64,000 bases of DNA from Pandoraea anhela (GCF_902459655.1 NZ_CABPSB010000017.1:1-64000); one strand, 5' to 3'; shown: positions 1 to 8,178, counted from the stretch's first letter. Made by a program: numbers and translations. Notes: generated by a model not told the origin, from the letters alone.

Positions 1-66
1 GCGCTAAAGATGAAGACCCCGGCCGAGGCATTCGCTTTAGCCGCTTAACCTGTGCAGGTTTTGCTA
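1..66 (+). mobile_element. 3' end of an insertion sequence (partial DDE transposase tail)
   Basis: The first 48 bases read in frame 1 as ALKMKTPAEAFALAA and a stop. This is the kind of ending seen in DDE transposases of the IS3, IS30 and IS481 groups (a TPAEAF-type C-terminus). The element's terminal bases should lie between the stop and about position 75, where the neighbouring recombinase loses similarity to its family. Only the end is in the window, so the family cannot be fixed. Its insertion appears to have truncated the serine recombinase on the other strand. Confidence 0.6.
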
Positions 67-1149
67 GGTCAATACATAGGCGCTACCCGAAGGGCATGTA
101 GGAGCCTCATCAATTACGATGCCGGATAGATAGCCACTTCGGTGAAGCAGTTGTCGAAGCGCGTGCAACATGTCCGCATCTGAGAGTCGATAAGAGCGAG
201 CGAGAATGATCTGCCTTGCGGCTTCAAACATCATGCGATCAACCACTGGCTCGAAGACGTTCTCTGCACGAACCCATGATGCTGGAGGGTTACGAATTCG
301 CTCGTGCTTAAGCTTGAACGAAGTCCGATTCCAAACATTGTCGCCAACGTACTTGTCGTTTATCAGGATTTGGTGAACCGTCCCTCTCGTCCAATCAGTG
401 CCACGATCCGTTCGAACGCCCTCCTGATTCAGCGAAGCCGCAATCTCCACCTCGGATCGCCCCTCATCCACGAACAGTCGGTATATTCCCCGCACAATTC
501 TTTGCTCGTCATCCGGCCCCGGTACTAAGATGACGCGATCCGTTTGAATTGCCTTGTGCTCTCCCCGGGCTAGCTCCCCCTTCACCGCACCAAACTGATC
601 TACGCGTACGCGCCGAAGACCATACCCCGCAACACCACCTTGTCGAAAGCCGTTCAGCACATGACGTGTCTGTCCCGCATGAACCTTTACGCTCAGCTCT
701 CGGCTATATTCCCCTGCCATAGTCCGCTTAACGCTTTTGATGATGCTGGAGATCGGACTTCCATCATTCTCGAACTGCTCGGCACAGTAGAGGATCTGGA
801 CCCCCGCCTGTTTGCATCGAATCTCATAACTTGCACTCTCGTCCGGGTCTTGGAAGCGCCCCCATCTGCTAACGTCGTAAACCAAAATCACAGAGAAATC
901 CGCGGCCCCAGATTCGACGTCTCGCAGGAGCGATTGAAGGGAGAGACGTCCCCCGAGCGTCAAACCGCTTTTGCCTTCGTCTGCGTAGACTTTCACAACG
1001 TCCAAGTCTCGACTTTCCGCAAACGCGAAAATTACGTCCTTCTGGTTCTCCGTGGAGTACTGTTGATGCTCAGTCGACATTCGAACGTACGCAGCAGCTC
1101 GCCGCCGCCCCGATGTATCTGTCTGCCGGGCATTCTTAGTGCGTTCCAC
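64..1149 (-). pseudogene. Large serine recombinase, C-terminally truncated
   Basis: Site-specific DNA recombinase of the large serine family, 361 residues. The resolvase N-domain carries the catalytic serine at about residue 25 (YVRMSTEHQQ), followed by a Recombinase domain (about 190-310). The start is GTG with a purine-rich ribosome site (GGAGGGGG) upstream. The protein stops right after PSGSAY, where relatives continue with a conserved segment (usually RFGS...RAYE), and the adjacent sequence is an insertion-sequence tail. I read it as a recombinase broken by transposition, although the catalytic domain is whole. It is divergent from a small regulator-like gene. Confidence 0.75.
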
Positions 1150-1273
1150 CTCACTTCCCCCTCCTCGAAAGAGGAAACCACTGGCGCGAAAAAACCTTCG
1201 GCGACGGGCATATCAAACACCTATCGCGATGCAGCGCCTACGTTCTCTGAATATAGTTTTGAAGGTGAGAAAA

Positions 1274-1657
1274 ATGTTGCCGACAACAAGCAAGAAATTA
1301 CATGAGACCAAGGATGAGATAAGCGCGACCTATCCGCTTGTAATAGCGATGGCGCTTAAGACGGAGGTCGGGGAAACGAGGCGTGCGATTAAAACGCTGA
1401 CCCGATGGACTGGCGCGAGCGAACGTACCGTACAGAATTGGCTGGCCGGAGTCAGAGGTCCTAGCGGCCCCCATCTTGTCGCACTGGCACGTCATTCGGA
1501 CGCGGTGCATTCAGCCTACCTATCGCTAACCGATAGGGTGGGTAATTCTTCCCAGCAGTTGGACCAATCTGTCGCCCTCCTCAGAGAAGCAATCCTTCTT
1601 TTGACGTCAAAGTCAGGTTCTCCTCCGTCCACTGGGGCCAGAAGGAATAGCAACTAG
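1274..1657 (+). CDS. Small helix-turn-helix-like protein of mobile elements
   Basis: A 127-residue protein whose central segment (TRWTGASERTVQNWLAGVRG) reads like a helix-turn-helix, followed by PHLVALARHSDAV. Similar small proteins sit beside recombinases in proteobacterial islands, so a DNA-binding role is likely but unproven. I chose the ATG at 1274 because AAGGTGAG precedes it; a longer frame from 1139 has an arginine-rich, implausible N-terminus that overlaps the recombinase start. The serine/threonine-rich C-terminus looks disordered. Confidence 0.6.
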   Translation: MLPTTSKKLHETKDEISATYPLVIAMALKTEVGETRRAIKTLTRWTGASERTVQNWLAGVRGPSGPHLVALARHSDAVHSAYLSLTDRVGNSSQQLDQSVALLREAILLLTSKSGSPPSTGARRNSN

Positions 1658-1664
1658 CGTACGG

Positions 1665-1928
1665 TTATCGCTTTCCGGTTGGCGCGTGATTTGCTTTTAT
1701 CTTTTGGTAATACGTGCTCGCCCCGTCCTTCGACAATCCAGCCTCAGCGACAAACTGCGCGATGATCTCCTTCCGCGTTACCTGCTTGCGGCGCATCATC
1801 CGCTTGTAGACTTCCTTTGCGATCTGCATCTTCGTCTTGGTCTCTGATACCGACGAGCCAGCCTCGCCGTGATACGCCACGTCGTCACTACTTCTGCGTG
1901 AACCTGCATCATCAACATCGAGAATCAC
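1665..1928 (-). CDS. Small mobile-element protein with VTRKEII/GASTYYQKIK motif
   Basis: An 87-residue protein with a GTG start and a strong GGAGGTAATC ribosome site. The C-terminal half (KMQIAKEVYKRMMRRKQVTR, then LSKDGASTYYQKIK) matches a small family found in phages and plasmids that looks like a winged or simple helical DNA-binding module. The acidic, serine-rich N-terminus is probably flexible. It lies 65 bp downstream of the replication helicase on the same strand, with a 12-bp perfect hairpin between them whose last stem bases touch the ribosome site. Function unknown; a regulatory role is inferred. Confidence 0.6.
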   Translation of the reverse strand: MILDVDDAGSRRSSDDVAYHGEAGSSVSETKTKMQIAKEVYKRMMRRKQVTRKEIIAQFVAEAGLSKDGASTYYQKIKANHAPTGKR

Positions 1929-1936
1929 GATTACCT

Positions 1937-1969
1937 CCGGTGATGGTGAATTTCGACCACCATCACCGG
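1937..1969 (-). promoter_or_regulatory. 12-bp perfect hairpin abutting a ribosome site
   Basis: CCGGTGATGGTG (1937-1948) and CACCATCACCGG (1958-1969) are perfect inverted complements with a 9-nt loop. It sits between the primase-helicase stop and the GTG of the 87-residue gene. The last stem bases run into the GGAGG ribosome site, and no T-tract follows, so operator or translational control fits better than a terminator. Confidence 0.6.
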
Positions 1970-1993
1970 CCCCGTTGTGTCAGACAACGGTTT

Positions 1994-4900
1994 TCATTGC
2001 TCCATTTCTTCTGATGCCTTCGCGGCGGCAATATCTGCTTCCGCTCTCCTGGCTCTCTCCTCGAAGTCAGGAGATTTCTCGCGCAATCGCTCTAACTCGG
2101 CTTTCATGTAGCGCTCCATTCGCTCAACCGTCCCCGAGATAATCTGTTTGTAGTCGATTTTCCTTTGCTTACCAGTGGGAAGCGTTATGTTGGTCGAACG
2201 TTTCGGATCGTGGGCCACACCCACCAGCTCCAGCAGGTTGCCGACCAAACCGGCGGGTTTGCTGAATGCATCACGGCGCCATACCCGATCTTGTGCCCAA
2301 AGAGACTGAATCCGTGTTTCAGACTTCCTGCATTCCTCAACGAACCCTTCCAACTCGACAACTGAGTATTCAACCTCCGTCAGAAACCCTCTTTCGTCGT
2401 CATAGATGCCTGCGGAGATGAACAACTTCCGCAACATATCGATGCGATCCCAATCCCGATTCTGATCCGTCAGCATCGGCGGTCCTCCCTTGAACTGCTC
2501 ATAACGCGCCAGTTCAGCCGAATATCGCGCCCAACTCTGGTTCCGGAGCATCAGATACTGACGAACTTGACGGGGCAGGTTTCCGTCATCGAATTCCGCC
2601 ACCTTTTCAATCGTCACCGGTGCGCCCAAGTACGACTCCACACGGTAAGCCATGTACAGATTTTCTTCGTGCGGGGTCAGTTTTTCGTTGTGACGCAATT
2701 TATCGAAAATGGGGTTCATGACCTCATCAGAAACCTGCGCAGACGCGATGACGACATCTGCGGCACGTCTGTGCGCGAGCACGGTACTGGCGGCCGCTGC
2801 GCCCTTGCGCCCCTCGCGGTTTAGCTCCCGATCCGTTTCGATGATGTTGACGACCCAACCTGTCGATTTCCTAAGATCGATGAAGTTATTCTTGAGAAGA
2901 TTTTTCGACGCTCGTTGCAGCGCAGTGACATACGAAAAAATCGTCAGGAACTCGTCCTCTTCCTTGCTCAGATTCGCCTTGATGACACGTATCCCAGTGG
3001 TGTCCTCAATCGACTCCAGATGTGCCAGCGATGGTTCGTATCTCACGAGGTCGAGCTTGACAACTTCCGGGTCGGTTTCCAAATCCGCAGTTTCCGGCGA
3101 AATCCAGACATGGATTTCCTTCGGGTTACGGACTCGGGATAACTGCTGGTCGATATCAAAATGCGTCGTGATCTCCGACTTGAAGATGCCGAACGTGGCG
3201 TCAACAAGCGCCTCGCCATTCGGGAACGTGATGTCAATCCCAGTGCCGATGGCGGGGGATGCCAACAACACATCACATCCGAGGATACGGCTCGAAACAT
3301 CGCTCAAGAACTGCTGAACCTCCGCGTCCTGCGAGTTGTCGGAAGTTACCTTGAAGATCTTTTTGCTTTCACCAAAGAGTGTCTGAAACCGGATTTCCAG
3401 CGCATCTATCTCCGTCTTGGAGTTTGAACAGACGTACAAACGCTTACCGTCCACCAGCATCTGTTCCATCACGGAACGCAAATGCCCATCCCCTTGATAC
3501 ACACAGATTTCCTTACCCTCCCCTGTTGGGTAGGTGTTCTGGATCACATGGTAAGACCGGTCTTTCCCGTCGGACAAGATTTCACGCAACATGATCACTG
3601 TCGGGGCGTTCATGTCGGCGTCCAGCAAATACACGGACTTCGCATTGCGCAAGTAATACCGAAACACGTTATAGATGCGGCGACGATCAAGTCTCAGTGT
3701 CTTCGACACCAGCAGATGTGAAATCACCTGCTCGACCTCATCGAGGATGATGACGTCGTATTTGTCCTCTTGGGTATTCAACCGCCCCTGGAGGCTGTCC
3801 ATGCAAACCGCATAGTGACGGGTAGGGTTGATGTTCACCTTCACTTGTTTCACAGGACCTTGTTCTCCAGTCCCATCACCCTCTTTGCCTTCCCGCGTAA
3901 CCAAATCGAAATAACAGGTCAACCCCAGCCGTTGCGCCATCGACCTCAGTAACGTCTGCCGATGCCCCATCAGCAGGACGCTTTTTCCTTTACGTTTCGC
4001 TTCATCGACAACACTACGGAGAACCGTCGTCTTCCCACTCCCTTTCGGGCTCTTGATGATCGTCACCCCATCCTGAAGAGGGATCAGTTCGTTAGGTAAG
4101 AATCGCTCTTGAAGGAGTCCGGGAGGCGCGGTGTCAAAGTCGAACATATCGGTGTTCGTGTTTTTCTCACGCAGCCACGTGTCAAACGACTCTCGAATCA
4201 GCTTCTCAACTCGACGGTCATACTCATGCAAGTCGAATGTTGGACTACCTCGATCCGCCCAGTAGGTTCTTCCACATGCGACACAGTGAACGCCCATCCC
4301 ACCGCCGTCCGATGAGTGGACAACAAATGCGCTTGCGCGAGAGTCAACATGAACCGGGCAGTAAACCGGCGTCCGGACTTCAGCCTGATTTAGCGGGACT
4401 ACGCCACCCCGTGCCAACCGGAGTTCCGTGGTCTTGACGAGCCAGTGCTTCGACGTTGAACTCGCCTTGCGTTTGTGGGTTTGCTCTTTCCCATCCGAAT
4501 CTACATAGGCAACGGCTTCTTCCTTAATCTTGCCGTTGTCTGCCAGCAAAAGGATCTGCGCAATTTCTGACGAATCAAGGATGCCATCGAAAACCACGGA
4601 CTCGCACCCTCTGCTTCCGTAAAACACCCGTGCGGGTTCTGCACACGCTGTGTCAGCAAGAAACTTACCCACCAGCCCAACCATGACCTGCCGGTAACGC
4701 TGCGCATCAACAATCGGTTCGGAGAGCTGGAACACGATTCGAAAGCGATGGTGGTCGTCAGTGTGTGAAGCCGTCGTGTAAGCCAATGCTGCGTGAGCTT
4801 TGACATACGGATGTTCGATGGCATCGTTCCAACTCATGCCGTGGTCGACATCGACGGCGATAAATCCCGTTCGTTCGAAGTTCGCCTGCGACCGTTGACC

Positions 4901-5059
4901 ATCTTTGTACTGAGCAGAGAATGCCACGCCCATGGAGATGACCTTCGCTAGATCTTCGCGGGTCATGTCGAACGGTTCCCACCCTTTCCCGAGGTTTCCG
5001 CCATTCGCGTTCTTGTTGATGATGTGCTGATTCAGCGAGACTGCAAAAGCCGTGCTCAC
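1994..5059 (-). CDS. Primase-helicase replication protein (origin-binding-protein type helicase)
   Basis: A 1021-residue multidomain protein. Residues about 50-160 resemble an archaeo-eukaryotic-type primase/PrimPol core (AVDVDHG with D70 and D72; HTDDHHRFRIVF; ARVFYGS). A CX2H/CX2C zinc motif follows (C234, H237, C259, C262). Then comes a superfamily-2 helicase related to origin-binding proteins: Walker A SPKGSGKT (337-344), Walker B VIILDEVEQV, motif V ASPAIGTGIDI and motif VI QQLSRVR. Together these suggest a self-contained replication initiator or primase for an integrative element or phage-plasmid. It is divergent from the integrase over 75 bp, which therefore hold both promoters. Confidence 0.8.
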   Translation of the reverse strand: MSTAFAVSLNQHIINKNANGGNLGKGWEPFDMTREDLAKVISMGVAFSAQYKDGQRSQANFERTGFIAVDVDHGMSWNDAIEHPYVKAHAALAYTTASHTDDHHRFRIVFQLSEPIVDAQRYRQVMVGLVGKFLADTACAEPARVFYGSRGCESVVFDGILDSSEIAQILLLADNGKIKEEAVAYVDSDGKEQTHKRKASSTSKHWLVKTTELRLARGGVVPLNQAEVRTPVYCPVHVDSRASAFVVHSSDGGGMGVHCVACGRTYWADRGSPTFDLHEYDRRVEKLIRESFDTWLREKNTNTDMFDFDTAPPGLLQERFLPNELIPLQDGVTIIKSPKGSGKTTVLRSVVDEAKRKGKSVLLMGHRQTLLRSMAQRLGLTCYFDLVTREGKEGDGTGEQGPVKQVKVNINPTRHYAVCMDSLQGRLNTQEDKYDVIILDEVEQVISHLLVSKTLRLDRRRIYNVFRYYLRNAKSVYLLDADMNAPTVIMLREILSDGKDRSYHVIQNTYPTGEGKEICVYQGDGHLRSVMEQMLVDGKRLYVCSNSKTEIDALEIRFQTLFGESKKIFKVTSDNSQDAEVQQFLSDVSSRILGCDVLLASPAIGTGIDITFPNGEALVDATFGIFKSEITTHFDIDQQLSRVRNPKEIHVWISPETADLETDPEVVKLDLVRYEPSLAHLESIEDTTGIRVIKANLSKEEDEFLTIFSYVTALQRASKNLLKNNFIDLRKSTGWVVNIIETDRELNREGRKGAAAASTVLAHRRAADVVIASAQVSDEVMNPIFDKLRHNEKLTPHEENLYMAYRVESYLGAPVTIEKVAEFDDGNLPRQVRQYLMLRNQSWARYSAELARYEQFKGGPPMLTDQNRDWDRIDMLRKLFISAGIYDDERGFLTEVEYSVVELEGFVEECRKSETRIQSLWAQDRVWRRDAFSKPAGLVGNLLELVGVAHDPKRSTNITLPTGKQRKIDYKQIISGTVERMERYMKAELERLREKSPDFEERARRAEADIAAAKASEEMEQ

Positions 5060-5134
5060 ACTGTGCCCCGTATTGTGGTTGTCTCTCGCCCAAACACCCG
5101 TGAAACTACCCCATCTTTCGACGGTGAACGCCTC

Positions 5135-6370
5135 ATGGGATTACACAAGCGAGTGAATTCTAAGAATTGGTTTTACAGCTTCCAGATCAAGGGCAAGCGT
5201 TTTCTGGGGTCGACTGGCACACCTAACAAGACCGTTGCGGCTCAGGTGGAGCGTGACGCTCGCGCCAAGGCTCATGCGCGGGTATTTCTTGGACAGGCGG
5301 ATGAAATTCGCTTGATGGACGCGATCCATCGATACATCGAATCCCGGAAAGACAAGCCCTACTGGCCTGCTATGGACAGTATCGCAAGAAAGATCAACGG
5401 TCACAAGGTGATACCCCGTGGTGGTGGCGTGCGTTCCTGTCACTCGTTGCCGGCTGACGTGATGCTTCACGAGTTGACAACCAGGGATGTCGAACGCCTG
5501 GTACAACACCGGAAGGTCGAAGGAAATTCACACCAAACGATCAAACATGAAATCGGGCTGATCCGCGCCGCCATGAATGAAGCCGCTCGGCTCGGATACC
5601 GAATCAATCGTGAGGTGATATTCCCCGTAATTCGCACCCAATCTCGTCTGCGCTACTTGGATCAGTCTGAGGAAGACGCCCTGCTTCATGCCCTTCACCC
5701 TGACACCCTGCTCACCGAGTTGATATCCGAAAAGCTTCACACCCCCGACATGGTTCGGATGGTGCAAGACAACTACGATCTCGCAGTGTTTCTGCTCGAC
5801 ACCGGTTGTAGGTATTCGGAAGCCGCGAACATCCCTTGGTCGTCCATCGACATCGAGAACCAGACGATTAATCTCTTCCGATCGAAGGTGCAGAACGAAA
5901 GCATTTTGCACATGACTCAGCGATTGCACGCGGTGATGTACCGACGAGCGACGGTCAGGTCTGCATCAGACCGTCATGTATTCAAGAATAAACAAGGGGA
6001 GTCCCGTGGATATTCCACAAACGCGTTCAAAAAAGCGTTCATCCGTGCTGGACTGAATACCCCAACGGTAGTGAAGGAACGTGGCGGGAAAGTCACCCTG
6101 CACACGCTTCGCCACACGTTCGCCAGTAAACTCGTGAGAGCGGGTATCAGCCTTTACGAAGTATCCGTCCTGCTCGGTCACTCAGACCCAAAGATGACGC
6201 AGCGATATGCTCACCTTGCCCCGAACGAAACCAGCCGGAAAGCGGTTCAGGTGATCGACAGGATGCTTTCACCTGACACATTGAGCTTGACAACAAATCT
6301 CTCCGTCAATCACCCGCCCCTGCGGGACGGGATGATTTCCGTCGACAGAACTCAACAGCGGTGCATGTGA
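5135..6370 (+). CDS. Tyrosine recombinase / integrase
   Basis: A 411-residue phage-type integrase. A DNA-binding N-terminus (MGLHKRVNSKNWFYSFQIKG) is followed by a core-binding domain and a catalytic domain with all expected residues: R226 (GCRYSEA), K251, H323 and R326 (HTLRH), H349 (LLGHSDP) and Y358 (QRYAHL). The start at 5135 fits the family; a longer frame from 5024 would overlap the divergent replication gene. It probably excises and integrates this element. Its stop codon lies inside a TGACGG-N3-CCGTCA hairpin (6367-6383). Confidence 0.85.
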   Translation: MGLHKRVNSKNWFYSFQIKGKRFLGSTGTPNKTVAAQVERDARAKAHARVFLGQADEIRLMDAIHRYIESRKDKPYWPAMDSIARKINGHKVIPRGGGVRSCHSLPADVMLHELTTRDVERLVQHRKVEGNSHQTIKHEIGLIRAAMNEAARLGYRINREVIFPVIRTQSRLRYLDQSEEDALLHALHPDTLLTELISEKLHTPDMVRMVQDNYDLAVFLLDTGCRYSEAANIPWSSIDIENQTINLFRSKVQNESILHMTQRLHAVMYRRATVRSASDRHVFKNKQGESRGYSTNAFKKAFIRAGLNTPTVVKERGGKVTLHTLRHTFASKLVRAGISLYEVSVLLGHSDPKMTQRYAHLAPNETSRKAVQVIDRMLSPDTLSLTTNLSVNHPPLRDGMISVDRTQQRCM

Positions 6371-6383
6371 CGGTGCCCGTCAC
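6367..6383. repeat. Palindrome TGACGG-N3-CCGTCA, copy 1
   Basis: GTGACGG-TGC-CCGTCAC is a perfect 7-bp stem spanning the integrase stop codon. The six-base core with a three-base spacer recurs at 6929-6943. A terminator role is possible, but the following bases are not a clean T-run. Confidence 0.55.
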
Positions 6384-6459
6384 ACTTCCTCAGTTTTCGT
6401 TCTGACTTCCATTTATTCCCGGAGTCACCCTCCCTCTCTCCGGGTTACCCCCACACCCC

Positions 6460-6514
6460 AAAGGCAGAGTGATTTTAATTTATATAGAAGAACTTTAAGA
6501 TGTCTGCCTTTTTT
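6460..6514 (+). repeat. 55-bp inverted repeat, left arm
   Basis: It runs from AAAGGCAGAGTGATTTTAAT to a TCTGCC-plus-T-tract end and matches the reverse complement of 6756-6810 with one mismatch. The arm itself starts AAAGGCAGA and ends TCTGCCTTT, so it can also fold as a 9-bp stem with a 37-nt AT-rich loop followed by eight T residues, which resembles a terminator for the integrase transcript. Confidence 0.85.
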
Positions 6515-6605
6515 TTGTTATGCGGGGACGGGTGTGATGGGGAAAAAATCGATGAGATCGTCCACTACGTTCGGAACAGTACGATGTCGCGTCCAAATTT
6601 CAGTC

Positions 6606-6625
6606 TGTCAGTGTCACTACTGACA
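6606..6625. repeat. 7-bp hairpin TGTCAGT/ACTGACA
   Basis: A perfect 7-bp inverted repeat with a 6-nt loop, located in the 241-bp core between the two 55-bp arms. Possible protein-binding site; no further evidence. Confidence 0.4.
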
Positions 6626-6755
6626 AGTCGCGTCAGACAACTCAGGACGATACGATCACCGGTCAGTCCCCTGTCAAACCTTGTTATTTCCTGAGTCCAT
6701 CCTTACTCCCACACTCAGCAGAGGGGAAGAATCCTTCCCGTCTTAACAAAAAAAC

Positions 6756-6810
6756 AAAAAAGGCAGACATCTTAAATTTCTTCTATATAAATTAAAATCA
6801 CTCTGCCTTT
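6756..6810 (-). repeat. 55-bp inverted repeat, right arm
   Basis: Reverse complement of 6460-6514 with a single substitution. Read on the minus strand it ends in TCTGCC and a T-tract, so it could terminate transcripts of the minus-strand lipoprotein operon. The two arms and core (6460-6810, 351 bp) have the size and layout of a MITE, but I see no target-site duplication. Confidence 0.85.
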
Positions 6811-6925
6811 TTGAATGGGAGCGGGATTTGGGAACAGAAAAAATGAAGGGGAACGTCGGTGGATGAAGGTGGGGTGTCACCCGGAGTATTGGTGTTGGAG
6901 AAAAGATCAGGACGAAGACCGGGGC

Positions 6926-6946
6926 GGATGACGGTTTCCGTCATCC
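6926..6946. repeat. 9-bp hairpin with TGACGG-N3-CCGTCA core, copy 2
   Basis: GGATGACGG-TTT-CCGTCATCC is a perfect 9-bp stem. Its 15-bp core repeats that at 6368-6382 with a different spacer triplet. The two copies flank the 55-bp inverted-repeat structure, which suggests a shared binding protein. Confidence 0.55.
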
Positions 6947-6974
6947 CAGATACCGGTCGAGTCCTGTTGACGGA

Positions 6975-7003
6975 GATCATCCCAACCGCAAGGGTGGATG
7001 ATC
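6975..7003. repeat. 8-bp inverted repeat GATCATCC/GGATGATC
   Basis: Perfect 8-bp arms separated by 13 bp, in the same palindrome cluster; the right arm contains the recurring GGATGA word. Confidence 0.4.
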
Positions 7004-7169
7004 GACGGCGACACCAAAAAAGAAACCCGCACACTACGGTACGGGTAAAAACCGTGCCCCAAGGGGGCGTTACAAGGATACGGGAAGCCATCCACGATTT
7101 CTCGTCGGATGGTTATCCATCATCACGTCTGATCCCGTTTGTTGAGAACAGACCTTGATCACACGGAAA

Positions 7170-7430
7170 TCACCTCCAGCAGTTGAACTTGGTCAGCTTC
7201 TCGCCGATTTTCTCCAGATACCGCTCTTTAACGTAATCAGGAGTGTTGGCAAGTGCGGCGTCTCGGAACATGCCAGATAGCTGACGACACATCGGGTTTT
7301 CTAATCGAATCTTGTATTGAATCCACTGATCAACCTGCTGTGGGGTCGGTGATCCGACTGTCTGTGCGGATACAGCACCACCGAGTACGCAACAGATCAC
7401 GAAAACTGAGAGTCGAATTGCTCGCATCAT
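7170..7430 (-). CDS. Small secreted protein of unknown function
   Basis: An 86-residue protein with a clear Sec signal peptide (RLSVFVICCVLGGAVSA, cleavage after about residue 22). The mature part is short and charged, with two cysteines (PMCRQL and FNCWR) that could form a disulphide. The start is the first of two adjacent ATGs and overlaps the upstream lipoprotein stop as ATGA, so the two genes are translationally coupled. It could be an entry-exclusion or lysis-type accessory protein of the element, but nothing in the sequence proves this. Confidence 0.6.
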   Translation of the reverse strand: MMRAIRLSVFVICCVLGGAVSAQTVGSPTPQQVDQWIQYKIRLENPMCRQLSGMFRDAALANTPDYVKERYLEKIGEKLTKFNCWR

Positions 7431-7807
7431 CGCTCCCACGGAAGTTTTGGACGGGGTACGTAGACCTCGACCACCTTCACCTTCGTGTCGGGTGACAAGT
7501 ACGCCATCGTCTCGCGGATCGTCTCGTTCGAGTTGATACGAGTATCGCCGAACGCCCGTTTCTCCAGAACGACGCCGCCGGCATCCTTTTGAATCACACC
7601 TCCACCTTGGAGCGAGTACCACCTCGCGCCGGACGTGTTCGTGATATCGCAGTTCACGTCGGGGGTGAACCATCCTGATTGCTTGCATACGACCTTCAGG
7701 TCAGGGTTGTCGTTGAACACCTTGATCTCTGGCGGTGACACGGCACCACACGCCGTGACGAGCGTGCAGGCGGAGACTACCCCGAGTACTGTTCGAAACA
7801 TCAACAT
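7427..7807 (-). CDS. Small lipoprotein
   Basis: A 126-residue protein with a lipoprotein signal (MLMFRTVLGVVSACTLVTAC; lipobox LVTAC, lipidated Cys at residue 20). The mature domain has two further cysteines (VVCKQSG and DVNCDIT) and looks like a small beta-rich fold. The ATG at 7807 has GGAG nine bases upstream. It is first in a two-gene operon with the secreted 86-residue protein and divergent from an XRE regulator. Function unknown; an envelope role during transfer or maintenance of the element is a guess. Confidence 0.6.
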   Translation of the reverse strand: MLMFRTVLGVVSACTLVTACGAVSPPEIKVFNDNPDLKVVCKQSGWFTPDVNCDITNTSGARWYSLQGGGVIQKDAGGVVLEKRAFGDTRINSNETIRETMAYLSPDTKVKVVEVYVPRPKLPWER

Positions 7808-7870
7808 GCTCTTGTTCTCCGTAGCTGATGGCTGGGCATGATGACCAGCGTCGGTTACGATATCCCAAGT

Positions 7871-7904
7871 TAGACTAACCCACAATAGGTTATTGAATAG
7901 TCTA
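7871..7904. promoter_or_regulatory. Inverted-repeat operator candidate in divergent promoter region
   Basis: TAGACTA (7871-7877) and TAGTCTA (7898-7904) are perfect inverted repeats 20 bp apart, enclosing a second AACC/GGTT pair. The site lies between the divergent lipoprotein and XRE starts, a natural place for autoregulation by the XRE protein. Confidence 0.5.
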
Positions 7905-7926
7905 TATCCGGTTCAAGAATGACCGG

Positions 7927-8178
7927 ATGCCGAACCCTATTCATGATCCGAAGTACCAAGTGTTCCGTCAGATGTTGTTGGATGCCCGCAAGGAGAAGGG
8001 GCTACAGCAGGTTGAGGTTGCGGAGAGACTTGGGAAGACCCAGTCGTTCGTGTCGAAGTACGAACGGGGAGAAAGACGCCTCGATTTTTGTGAGTTTATC
8101 GAGGTTGCTGCTGCGTTAGAAGTCGATGTGATCCAGTTTATTGGACGTTATCAACAACTGCTTAACCGGAGTATCTAG
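7927..8178 (+). CDS. XRE-family helix-turn-helix regulator (first of two)
   Basis: An 83-residue protein that is almost entirely a Cro/CI-type HTH domain (RKEKGLQQVEVAERLGKTQS, then FVSKYERGERRLDF). It likely represses its own promoter and perhaps the ParA-HEPN pair 95 bp downstream. It is a clear paralogue of the XRE gene at 10013: both share RLGK-x2-x-FV-x2-YE-x-G and a C-terminal YQQ. The two therefore bracket the ParA and HEPN genes. The ribosome site is weak (GACCGG). Confidence 0.75.
   Translation: MPNPIHDPKYQVFRQMLLDARKEKGLQQVEVAERLGKTQSFVSKYERGERRLDFCEFIEVAAALEVDVIQFIGRYQQLLNRSI

Larger units (their letters stand above)
6371..7169. other. 800-bp non-coding, palindrome-rich zone (candidate origin, att or control region)
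   Basis: No convincing gene lies between the integrase and the secreted-protein gene. The zone holds the 55-bp inverted repeats (6460-6514 and 6756-6810), a TGTCAGT/ACTGACA hairpin (6606-6625), a 9-bp hairpin (6926-6946) and GATCATCC/GGATGATC (6975-7003). GGATGA or GGATGG recurs at about 6862, 6926, 6996 and 7110. Such packing of palindromes next to an integrase and a replication protein fits an attachment site or origin, but the sequence does not say which. Confidence 0.5.

Noticed and set aside
6859-7158. 99-residue open frame in the palindrome-rich zone
   Set aside because: No ribosome site, no family motif, and it runs through two perfect hairpins; an overlapping minus-strand frame is equally poor.
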